From: Chitinophagaceae bacterium
GTDB taxonomy: Bacteria > Bacteroidota > Bacteroidia > Chitinophagales > Chitinophagaceae
Direction: 5' to 3'
DNA: 64,000 nt
Assembly: GCA_947454155.1 (NCBI GenBank)
Contig: CANGIT010000005.1
Coordinates: 1 to 64,000 of the forward strand
Shown: piece by piece, positions 28,410 through 37,186 of the stretch
How the letters are laid out: each line of letters begins with the position of its first letter
Position numbering within the stretch: position 1 is the stretch's first letter
Notes under the pieces: generated by a model
The model's database searches: none
Told to the model about the DNA's origin: nothing
Seen by the model: the letters and a program-made list of their open reading frames with translations, nothing else
Position numbers and translations under genes: made by a program

Positions 28410-30641
28410 CTACTTCAGCTCAACATCCGCCTGCAATACATCTCTGGAGTTGCCGCCTACAAATACGCTGAATTTTCCAGCTTCCAGCAATTCTTTTCCC
28501 TCAGCATTCAAATAAGAAAGATCTTTGGCTGTAAGGGTGAAACTCACTTCTCTGGCGGTTCCGGGTTCCAGTTCTACTTTTTGAAAGCCTTTCAGTTCTT
28601 TCACCGGTCTGATTACCGAGCAGGCATAATCTCTGATATACAATTGAACGACTTCATCGCCTTTCGATTTGCCCACATTTTTCAAGGTAACCTTTACCGC
28701 TAGCTTGTCGGTTTTGTTGATGGAAGATGAAGAGATTTTGAGGTCGCTGTATTTAAATTCGGTATAGCTTAAGCCATATCCGAACGGGTATAAAGGTTCA
28801 TTGGGAATATCGCGGTAGCGGCTGAACCAGTTGCCAGCGGGATCTGTTGGCACCGGACGGTTGGTGTTGAAATGATTGTAATACACCGGAATTTGTCCGA
28901 TGGCATAAGGAAAACTCATCACCGTTTTTGCGCTGGGGTATTGATCGCCCGATAACACATCGGCCACCGCATTACCTTGCTCCGTGCCCAAAATCCAGCA
29001 TTGCAGTAATGCATCTGCAAGCGGTTCAGCTTCGGTAAGTACCAGTGGTCTTCCGCTGGAAACCAAAGCCACAATGGGTTTTCCGGTTTTGCGCAGCGCC
29101 TTGAGCAGTTCAATTTGTCCGGCCGAGATTTGCGGATAAGCCAGCGCACGGTCTTCACCGGCCATGTTGCCGCTGATGCCGATATTCACCACCACCACAT
29201 CGGCAGTTTGCGCATGGGCCACCGCTTCATTGATCAGATCGGCATTGGTGGTATTGTCGGGCAGATAACCTTTTGCATACGTGAGTCCATTGGTGAATTT
29301 TTGCTTCAATCCTTCCAATACAGAAACGCCATCTTCCACATTTACTACCGCTGTCCAGAAATCGAACATGTCTTTTTTGCTTTCGGCATAATGCCCCACC
29401 AGCGATACTTTCATGTCTTTTCTTAAAGGAAGAAGGCTGTTGCTGTTTTTGAGCAGTACAATAGACTGTGCCGCTGCTTTTCTGGCTTCAGCCCTGTTGG
29501 CTGGGGTGAAGATGTCGGACTTCTCTCTTTTTTCGTTGCAATATTTAAACGGATCTTCAAACAAGCCCAATTTGAATTTGGCCAGCAGAATTGGCGCCAC
29601 GGCCTCATCCAATTGCTGCATGGTGATTTTCTTTTCTTTCAGCAATTCGGGAAGATATTTATAAGAGCACTGCGATTCCATGTCCATCATGCTGCCCGCC
29701 TGTATGGCTTTCAACGCCACATCCTTATCATCAGTTGCATATCCGTGATTGATCATCTCTTTGAATGAAGCCCAGTCGCTCACCAGAAATCCTTTGAAGC
29801 CCCATTTCTTTTTCAGCACATCCGTAACCAGAAATTTATTTCCACTGGCGGGTACACCATCCACCACATTGAATGAATTCATGACGGAAGCGGCACCGGC
29901 ATCAATGGCTCCTTTGTAAGAAGGCAGATATTTATTCCACAGCTGCACGCGCGACACATCAACGGTGTTGTATTCTCTGCCGGCTTCCACCGCGCCATAG
30001 GCGGCAAAATGCTTCACACAGGCCATTACATTTTGATTGCTTTTCAGATCACCTTGAAACCCTTTCACTCTTGCACCAGAAACCAATCCGGCATAGTAAG
30101 GATCTTCACCTGCGCCTTCCATCACACGTCCCCAGCGAGGATCGTTGCTGATGTCGCACATCGGAGCGAAAGTCCAGTGGAGTCCTGCTGCGGAAGCTTC
30201 TTTGGCGGCAACTGCACTGTTTTTTTCAATCTGCTGCAAATCCCAGCTGCAGGCTTCTGCCAGGGGAATGGGAAAAATGGTTTTGAAGCCGTGGATCACA
30301 TCAAAGCCAAACAGCAAGGGAATACCCAAACGGCTTTGCATGGCCACCTGTTGTATGGCACGTGTATCGGACACACCCACTACGTTGAGCAATGAACCCA
30401 TCTTGCCTTCTTTCACCAGCTGCATTTTGCTTTTCTGACCATCATCGTTCAAAGCAGGACCGGTAAAAGCACCGCCGTTCAACTGATTCAGCTGGCCGGC
30501 TTTTTCTTCCGGTGTCATTCTGCTTAACAGGTCTTTAACCCTTTGTTCAACGGGCAAAGCGACGTTCTGGTAAGGCAGTTTTTGCTGTGCGAAAGAAAAG
30601 GAAGTGACTAACAGCAAGGCGGAAACGAGGATTGATTTCAT
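28410..30641 (-). CDS. bglX: GH3 beta-glucosidase
   Basis: MTPEEKAGQLNQL, GIPLLFGFDVIHGFKTIFPIPLAEACSWD, GFLVSDWASFKEM, KPIVALVSSGRPL, YPFGYGLSYTEF. Confidence 0.92.
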   Translation of the reverse strand: MKSILVSALLLVTSFSFAQQKLPYQNVALPVEQRVKDLLSRMTPEEKAGQLNQLNGGAFTGPALNDDGQKSKMQLVKEGKMGSLLNVVGVSDTRAIQQVAMQSRLGIPLLFGFDVIHGFKTIFPIPLAEACSWDLQQIEKNSAVAAKEASAAGLHWTFAPMCDISNDPRWGRVMEGAGEDPYYAGLVSGARVKGFQGDLKSNQNVMACVKHFAAYGAVEAGREYNTVDVSRVQLWNKYLPSYKGAIDAGAASVMNSFNVVDGVPASGNKFLVTDVLKKKWGFKGFLVSDWASFKEMINHGYATDDKDVALKAIQAGSMMDMESQCSYKYLPELLKEKKITMQQLDEAVAPILLAKFKLGLFEDPFKYCNEKREKSDIFTPANRAEARKAAAQSIVLLKNSNSLLPLRKDMKVSLVGHYAESKKDMFDFWTAVVNVEDGVSVLEGLKQKFTNGLTYAKGYLPDNTTNADLINEAVAHAQTADVVVVNIGISGNMAGEDRALAYPQISAGQIELLKALRKTGKPIVALVSSGRPLVLTEAEPLADALLQCWILGTEQGNAVADVLSGDQYPSAKTVMSFPYAIGQIPVYYNHFNTNRPVPTDPAGNWFSRYRDIPNEPLYPFGYGLSYTEFKYSDLKISSSSINKTDKLAVKVTLKNVGKSKGDEVVQLYIRDYACSVIRPVKELKGFQKVELEPGTAREVSFTLTAKDLSYLNAEGKELLEAGKFSVFVGGNSRDVLQADVELK

Positions 30642-30760
30642 GGCAGAAAATATTTTTTGGGTTGAGTAGGTTGAGTGGTTAAGTAAGTTGGGTAGGCTGG
30701 GAGATTTATAGTTTATCGATTAATTCACAAAACATACAAAACCTACCAAACCTTTGAAGG

Positions 30761-32545
30761 CTATTCCCCAATCTTCACAATCACCGCCTGCCAGGGTTGC
30801 AGGGTAATTGTTCCGTTATTGTTATTGATTTTTTGAGGGTAATTGTTGATCATTTCTTCTCCGGGTTTCATGCCTTCAGGCAACTTGAACGTTCCGCCTT
30901 CATTGGAGAAACTCAGCAACACCAGGCATTTCTCACCATTCAGCTCTCTGGTGTAGGCATATACATCCGGATTGTCTTTGTCGAGAAGGGTGTATTTGCC
31001 GTAAATCAGCACAGGACTGCTTTTGCGCAGCTGAATCATCTTGCGGAAATACTGCAATGGAGAATTGGCATCTTTTTCCTGTGCGGCCACGTTGACGGTT
31101 GAATACGCCGCATTCACCGGAATCCAGGGTGTACCTGCGGTGAAACCTGCGTTGGTACTGGCATCCCATTGCATGGGGGTACGGCCATTGTCGCGGGCCG
31201 AAATTTTTTGCGCATCCATGAATTCTTTCAGATCTCCACCACGATTCTTGATCTGGTAATACATGCTGATGGATTCGATGTCTTTGTACTGCTGAATAGA
31301 ATCGAATTTGATGTTGAACATGCCCAGCTCATCACCAAAATAATAATAAGGTGTGGCACGCATCGACAAGATGAAAGTGGTGAGCATTTTTGAAGAAATC
31401 TCCCTGTATTTCGGATCATCATTTCCCCAGCGTGTAACCATGCGGGGTTGATCGTGGTTGCCCAGATAAATGGTGCCCCATCCTTTTTGCGCAAATACGC
31501 TGTCCCACTTGCTGTAGATGGCTTTGAAGCCGGGCAAAGGATAGCGGCCGGGGTAAGGTGTTTTGAATTTTCCGGGCTGATAATTGTAACTCACCCCATC
31601 GAAATGATAGAGCATGCTCAGCTCCTTGCGGTCTTCGTCTACAAAGTTATGTGCTGTTGCAGTGGTAACGCCTGCACCTTCCGCTACCGACATGCAGGGA
31701 TATTTGCTGAGGACTTCGCTGTTCATTTCTTTCAGGTAATCGTGTACGTGAGGACCATTGCCCATGTACTGACTCCAGTCGCCGTTGTATTTTTCGTCGA
31801 GTTCTTTTTGGGTGATGACCGGAAAGGTGGTGTCTTTGGAAATGAAAGGAATCACATCCATGCGGAATCCGTCTACGCCTTTTTTGAACCAGAAATTCAT
31901 CATGCTGTAGATTTCCTTGCGAACCTGAGGATTTTCCCAGTTGAGATCGGGCTGCTTATAGCTGAAATAGTGCAGGTAGTAGGAATTGGTGAGTGTATCA
32001 TAACGCCAGCCACTGCCATCCACTTCAAAAGAACCCGGACGGAATGCGGGCTTTCCTTTTTCGGCCGGCCACCAATGGAAATAATTGCGATAAGGATTGG
32101 TGCGGCTGCTGCGCGACTGCTTGAACCACTCGTGCTCATCGCTGCAATGGTTCACCACCAGGTCGAGCAAAAGCTTGATGCCTCTGTCGTGCATGCCTTT
32201 GAGCAAAGCATCGAAATCTTCCATGGTGCCAAACTCTTTCATGATGGCTTGGTAGTTGCTGATGTCGTAGCCATTGTCGGCATTGGGAGAACCGAAAATG
32301 GGATTCAGCCAAACCACGTCCACGCCAAGGCTTTTGATATAATCGAGTTGTGAAGTCAGTCCTTTCAGATCGCCGATGCCGTCGCCATCACTGTCTTTGA
32401 AACTTCGGGGGTATACTTGATACACAGTGGCTTCTTTCCACCACTGACGGTCGGATACGTTGGCAAATGCGTCTTGCTTTTGTGGAGTCGATTGGCAGGC
32501 TGCCAGCAATCCCGCCAGCAGCAGTGCAGTTAGTGTTTTGGTCAT
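30761..32545 (-). CDS. GH13 alpha-glucosidase-like lipoprotein (paralog of 16204..17952)
   Basis: WWKEATVYQVYPRSFKDSDGDGIGDLKGL..., GFRMDVIPF, MSVAEGAG, LGNHDQPRM; lipobox LLAAC. Confidence 0.9.
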   Translation of the reverse strand: MTKTLTALLLAGLLAACQSTPQKQDAFANVSDRQWWKEATVYQVYPRSFKDSDGDGIGDLKGLTSQLDYIKSLGVDVVWLNPIFGSPNADNGYDISNYQAIMKEFGTMEDFDALLKGMHDRGIKLLLDLVVNHCSDEHEWFKQSRSSRTNPYRNYFHWWPAEKGKPAFRPGSFEVDGSGWRYDTLTNSYYLHYFSYKQPDLNWENPQVRKEIYSMMNFWFKKGVDGFRMDVIPFISKDTTFPVITQKELDEKYNGDWSQYMGNGPHVHDYLKEMNSEVLSKYPCMSVAEGAGVTTATAHNFVDEDRKELSMLYHFDGVSYNYQPGKFKTPYPGRYPLPGFKAIYSKWDSVFAQKGWGTIYLGNHDQPRMVTRWGNDDPKYREISSKMLTTFILSMRATPYYYFGDELGMFNIKFDSIQQYKDIESISMYYQIKNRGGDLKEFMDAQKISARDNGRTPMQWDASTNAGFTAGTPWIPVNAAYSTVNVAAQEKDANSPLQYFRKMIQLRKSSPVLIYGKYTLLDKDNPDVYAYTRELNGEKCLVLLSFSNEGGTFKLPEGMKPGEEMINNYPQKINNNNGTITLQPWQAVIVKIGE

Positions 32546-32589
32546 GTTCTCTCTTTAAATGGCTCAAAAGTTAGTAAAACAATTAAAGT

Positions 32590-32597
32590 CAAATATA
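32590..32597 (-). promoter_or_regulatory. Putative Bacteroidota -7 box (TATATTTG) of the GH13 gene
   Basis: Matches TAnnTTTG on the minus strand, about 45 bp upstream of the start codon. Confidence 0.45.
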
Positions 32598-32609
32598 CAC
32601 CAACTGATT

Positions 32610-32621
32610 GCAAACGTTTGC
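32610..32621. promoter_or_regulatory. Putative LacI-family operator GCAAACGTTTGC
   Basis: 12-bp perfect palindrome just upstream of the -7 box of the GH13 gene; the same core lies upstream of the LacI and SusC genes. Confidence 0.75.
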
Positions 32622-32796
32622 GGTGAAGATTTAGTCGCTGTGAATTTGTGGTTTGTGATGCTTGAATACAGATAACGAGCAAATTTTGATCACAATAACT
32701 CCTAATCAATTCTACCTGGTTTATTAATGAGATAATTTTCTTTACTCCAATTATCTATCTTGTATTTTATTTCAACTGCAATTGTATCATTCCATC

Positions 32797-33423
32797 ATGA
32801 CTACGAACCCCAAAGTAGATCTCTACCTTACAGACGGCTGCGGCCGTTGCCAATGGTACGCCACAGATAAATGCAAGGTGCGAAGCTGGCAGCAAGAACT
32901 GGTAGCCATCAGATCGCTGATGCTGGAAACAGGCTTGACCGAAGACCTGAAATGGGGCGTTCCCGTGTATACATTCAATGAAAAAAATGTGGTGATGGTG
33001 GGCGCTTTCAAAGAATACTGCTCCATCAGTTTCTATAAAGGTGTGCTGTTGAAAGATAAGAAAGGCATTTTGCAAAAACAAGGTGAAAACGGGCAATCGG
33101 TCAGGATTTACAAATGCACCAACTTGGAAGATGTTGAACGCAACAGAAAGCTTTTGAAAACCTATGTTGATGAAGCCATCGCCATTGAAAAGGCAGGATG
33201 GAAAGTGGAAAAGAAATCTGATTCCACCCCACTCCCTGTTGAATTGGAAAACATCATGAATAAGCATGCTGCATTCAAAAAAGCATTTTACAGCTTGACG
33301 CCCGGACGGCAAAGAGGCTACCTTATCTATTTCAATCAACCCAAACAATCCAAAACCATCATCTCCAGAATTGAAAATTCCATGGACAATATCATGAATG
33401 GCATCGGATTGCACGACCGGTAA
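32797..33423 (+). CDS. YdeI/DUF1801-like protein
   Basis: LKWGVPVYTFNEKNVVMVGAFKEYCSISFYKGVLL...; C-terminal FYSLTPGRQRGYLIYFNQPKQSKTIISRIE. Confidence 0.85.
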   Translation: MTTNPKVDLYLTDGCGRCQWYATDKCKVRSWQQELVAIRSLMLETGLTEDLKWGVPVYTFNEKNVVMVGAFKEYCSISFYKGVLLKDKKGILQKQGENGQSVRIYKCTNLEDVERNRKLLKTYVDEAIAIEKAGWKVEKKSDSTPLPVELENIMNKHAAFKKAFYSLTPGRQRGYLIYFNQPKQSKTIISRIENSMDNIMNGIGLHDR

Positions 33424-33452
33424 ATCCATACAGCATAAAACCAATTCCAGAC

Positions 33453-33968
33453 ATGTACATCAGCATAAATAAAATAACAACTGAAGATGTAACAGCACTT
33501 CAATCCATCAGTCGGCAAACTTTCTTTGAAACCTTTGCCGAAAGCAATTCGGAAGAAAACATGAGGCACTACCTGGAGGAAAATCTTTCGATTGAAACAC
33601 TGACTTCCGAATTGAATAGCGAAAATTCGGAGTTTTATTTCGCCACTGATGATGATAACGTAATCGGCTACCTGAAACTTAATTTCGGTGCGGCACAAAC
33701 AGAACTCAAAGAAGAGCAGTCGGTGGAAATCGAAAGAATCTATGTGCAGAGCGCGTATCATGGAAAAAAGGTAGGACAGCTTCTCTACGACAAAGCCATA
33801 GCAGTGGCCAAAGAAAGAAATGCCCGCTATGTTTGGCTGGGCGTATGGGAGGAAAATCCAAGAGCCATCAACTTCTACAAAAAAAACGGATTCGTGGAAT
33901 TCGACAAGCACATCTTTATACTCGGCGACGATGAACAAACAGACATCATGATGCGGCTGGAGTTGTGA
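33453..33968 (+). CDS. GNAT family N-acetyltransferase
   Basis: IERIYVQSAYHGKKVGQLLYDKAIAVAKERNARYVWLGVWEENPRAINFYKKNGF. Confidence 0.92.
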   Translation: MYISINKITTEDVTALQSISRQTFFETFAESNSEENMRHYLEENLSIETLTSELNSENSEFYFATDDDNVIGYLKLNFGAAQTELKEEQSVEIERIYVQSAYHGKKVGQLLYDKAIAVAKERNARYVWLGVWEENPRAINFYKKNGFVEFDKHIFILGDDEQTDIMMRLEL

Positions 33969-34012
33969 GATGTGGCATGCTTTCTTTTCATTTAAGTCAT
34001 TTCTAAACATTG

Positions 34013-34654
34013 ATGCTTATACAAATCAATCAAGCCTACGACAGCTGGTCCGACCAATACGACACCAATACAAACAACACCAGAGACCTCGAAGCGGTGG
34101 CCATAAGAACTTGTTTGCATAACAGGTCGTTCTCTCATATCTTGGAAATGGGATGCGGCACCGGAAAGAATACAGCATGGCTGTTGCAAAAAACAGAAAA
34201 GCTGACAGCAGTTGATTTTTCCGAACTGATGATGGCAAAAGCCAAAGAAAAGATGACTGCCAATCACGTCACATTCGTGCAGGCCGACATCAATCAGCCA
34301 TGGGATTTTGCGCAGGATAGATACGATTTGATTGGTTTCAGCCTGGTGCTGGAACACATAGAAGACTTGAAGAAAGTGTTTGAAAAAATCACTCGCATCA
34401 TCAGTCCCAATGGGTTGGTTTACATTGGTGAATTACATCCATGCAGACAATACAAGGGCAGTCAGGCCAAATTTGAAACCCCCGAAGGCACACAATTACT
34501 GACTTGTTTCACGCACCATATTTCAGATTTCATAACAGCAGCGGATACACATGGATTTGAATTGGTACGGCTGGATGAATTTTTTGATGACGAAGCCAAA
34601 AGCGGATTACCCAGAATATTGACATTGTTGTTCAGACATAAAAATGCCATTTGA
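34013..34654 (+). CDS. Class I SAM-dependent methyltransferase
   Basis: ILEMGCGTGKNTAWLL motif I; ATG at 34013. Confidence 0.9.
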   Translation: MLIQINQAYDSWSDQYDTNTNNTRDLEAVAIRTCLHNRSFSHILEMGCGTGKNTAWLLQKTEKLTAVDFSELMMAKAKEKMTANHVTFVQADINQPWDFAQDRYDLIGFSLVLEHIEDLKKVFEKITRIISPNGLVYIGELHPCRQYKGSQAKFETPEGTQLLTCFTHHISDFITAADTHGFELVRLDEFFDDEAKSGLPRILTLLFRHKNAI

Positions 34655-34670
34655 TGCAAAGTCAAAAAAA

Positions 34671-34697
34671 TAGCCCCTGGTTTTATACCAAGGGCTA
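34671..34697. terminator. Hairpin between convergent genes, likely bidirectional terminator
   Basis: TAGCCCcTGG-ttttata-CCAaGGGCTA. Confidence 0.6.
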
Positions 34698-34761
34698 ATG
34701 ACAATTAAAATGTTGAAGAGAAAATCAAACCTTCCAAACGCACCAAAACCAGATAACTAAA

Positions 34762-36093
34762 CTATCGTTTCTTCTTCCTCAACACCAGCTTACCCACAAT
34801 GAAATCGCCCACTTGCTTTCCGCATTCGGTACTTACAATGCAGCTTGGGTGAAAATGGATACCGCCGTAGAAGCGGGCCATATTGTTTTCCATGGCTGCC
34901 TGACGGAAGGAAGTGAAAGAGCGGTTTTCGACGCCGAACTCGAGCTCACTGGTATCGGTGTACGCAAAATTATCGCCATACACGCTGGTCAATGCTTCTG
35001 CAGCAGCGCTGCTGATGGTGCTGTGACCGCAAGTGTATTCCGGGAAAGGCGGTGTTTGTAAAAACGGACGCCAGTTGGGATCGATGTATTTATTGATGAC
35101 GGTTTCCGGACGTGCGGTATTGTGCTCGAATTTGGCTGACCAGCATTGGATGAAGCCGTCGAAAATGGCAATGGAAGTAAGCGTGTAGGCCGAAACGGTA
35201 GTGGCAAAATCGGCTTTGGCTTTAACGGAAGCGATGCCCACAATATTCATCCAGTGACCGGGAGGGGAGAACTTTTTGGAGAGGAACTGCACGTGACCGC
35301 TGACATTGAGGCGTGTGTTCAAATCATCCCAGAACTCGGCGATATGTTTTTGTTCGGAAGTCAGACTGTCGATGGCATTTTTAACCGCCATCACTTGCTT
35401 GTAGTAATCACTGTTTTTGTCTTTGATGTCGAATTTCATGGGCGGCGGTGGCATGAACTGACGGGCACTGTCGATGGCCAGGGTTCTGATTTCGCTCCAA
35501 TGCGGTTCCAGCGCCTGCATATATGCGGGAGGTGTGGGTATCCAGCGTCCGGGCGTGTCAATCACCGTGTATTTGGTGGCACTGCGTGTTTGGGCATAAT
35601 TGTCTTTCTTGCTCCAGCGCATGATATGGGCCGCTACACTGTCGCCAAACGCAGCCGATTTGTTGATCATTTCCTCCGGCATGCCGGTGCTGTCGGCCAG
35701 GTGTTTGAGACGGTCATATTCACCCATCATGCTGCCTTCGGGAAAAGTAACCGCATTGCCCACTTTCACAAAAGCCAGCAATGAAGCCAGATGAAAATTC
35801 ACACCGGCTGTGTCCAGTTTGGGTAAGGCGGTCAATCCGTGTATTTGTCCGGCCAACGACTGGAAATCACTGTTTCCGGCTGCCATGGCCTCATAAGCGG
35901 CGATATTGGCGTAAGCGTAATTGCGCGAGCCGATCATGGGAGGGAAATTGTTTTCCATCACCACATCGTTGAGTTTCTTCACCGTTTTGCAATACAAGTC
36001 GGCATCATTGAAGGTTTGCTGCCAGGTGTCTGACTTATGTTTACAGGAAATGAGCAACACTACTATTGAGGTGAATGCAAATAGCTTTTTCAT
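34762..36093 (-). CDS. Vanadium-dependent haloperoxidase/PAP2-like lipoprotein (paralog)
   Basis: Lipobox VLLISC; KFEHNTARP, YTCGHSTISSAAAEAL, ARFYGGIHFHPS. Confidence 0.82.
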   Translation of the reverse strand: MKKLFAFTSIVVLLISCKHKSDTWQQTFNDADLYCKTVKKLNDVVMENNFPPMIGSRNYAYANIAAYEAMAAGNSDFQSLAGQIHGLTALPKLDTAGVNFHLASLLAFVKVGNAVTFPEGSMMGEYDRLKHLADSTGMPEEMINKSAAFGDSVAAHIMRWSKKDNYAQTRSATKYTVIDTPGRWIPTPPAYMQALEPHWSEIRTLAIDSARQFMPPPPMKFDIKDKNSDYYKQVMAVKNAIDSLTSEQKHIAEFWDDLNTRLNVSGHVQFLSKKFSPPGHWMNIVGIASVKAKADFATTVSAYTLTSIAIFDGFIQCWSAKFEHNTARPETVINKYIDPNWRPFLQTPPFPEYTCGHSTISSAAAEALTSVYGDNFAYTDTSELEFGVENRSFTSFRQAAMENNMARFYGGIHFHPSCIVSTECGKQVGDFIVGKLVLRKKKR

Positions 36094-36247
36094 ATCTGAT
36101 TTTTTAATGGAGGGACCAAAGGTAATTGATTATTGATTTCAGGTGGCTGACATTGGTCAATCCTTCTTCATTTTGATGGGATTTTATCAATAATTTGCAC
36201 CGGATTTTTAGCACCGAAAGTCAATTGTACATCCTAAAGAACAAATC

Positions 36248-37177
36248 ATGCGGAAATGGATTTTATGGGCCCTGCTCATCTTGGGTATCGCCATCGGCGC
36301 CGAATATTATTTTATTCCTTCCCAACTTCACATCGCCTCTTCTCGTTATGTGAAATGCAGTTCACGACCTGCTGCCTTGCTCCTGCTCGACGAAAAGAAC
36401 TGGCTGCAATGGTGGCCTTCAAAAAGCCTTGATAAAGGTTGCTGGAATCTTCATACGCTGAATTTCAACATCGTCAGCAGCAGCCCCTATGCAGCCAACA
36501 TCAGTATTGGCGAGAACAAAGATTCACTTTCATCACTCATCGACATCATACTGTATAAAAATGATTCTACCGGCATCGAATGGAAGTGCGATATGCAGGC
36601 CGGCAATGACCCTTACCACAGAATCATCAATTACTATCGTGCCCTGAAAATCAAAAAAAGCATGGATGAACTGATGAATGCTTTTGTGGCTTACGCAGGT
36701 AATGGAAAAAATGTTTATGGCGTTGAGATCGACAAGCGAAAGTTCAAAGATACTTTCATGATCAGCACACAGACCACAGTACCAACCCCACCCGACATTT
36801 CTACAATTTACCGTGTCGTTGATAAGTTGATTCTTTATGCGGCATCGAAAGATGCTCATGCCATCAATCCGCCGATGCTGAATATTGATGCGGCTAACCC
36901 TTCCGGTTATATCCTGAAAATTGCCATTCCCATCAACAAGGAAATACCTTCCAGTGATTCATTCCGCTTTCGTTTCATGATACAGGGCAACACGCTGTTT
37001 GCTCCGGTTACGGGCGGACCCAAAACCATTGAAAATGCCATTCAACAGATGCGTTTGTACATCAGCGATTATCATTATTCCTCTCCGGCCATTCCTTTTG
37101 AATCGATGGTAACCGACAGAAGTAAGGAAACCGATACTACCAAATGGGTGACCCATATCTTTTATCCGGTGATGTAA
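36248..37177 (+). CDS. GyrI-like/SRPBCC-type effector-binding domain membrane protein
   Basis: N-terminal TM, then SRPBCC-like first half (W...WWPSKSLDKGCW) and effector-binding-like C-terminal half; family call tentative. Confidence 0.45.
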   Translation: MRKWILWALLILGIAIGAEYYFIPSQLHIASSRYVKCSSRPAALLLLDEKNWLQWWPSKSLDKGCWNLHTLNFNIVSSSPYAANISIGENKDSLSSLIDIILYKNDSTGIEWKCDMQAGNDPYHRIINYYRALKIKKSMDELMNAFVAYAGNGKNVYGVEIDKRKFKDTFMISTQTTVPTPPDISTIYRVVDKLILYAASKDAHAINPPMLNIDAANPSGYILKIAIPINKEIPSSDSFRFRFMIQGNTLFAPVTGGPKTIENAIQQMRLYISDYHYSSPAIPFESMVTDRSKETDTTKWVTHIFYPVM

Positions 37178-37186
37178 AATGTCAAA

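Noticed and set aside
31448-32353. 301-aa plus-strand ORF
   Set aside because: Antisense to a well-supported GH13 CDS; no recognisable domain.
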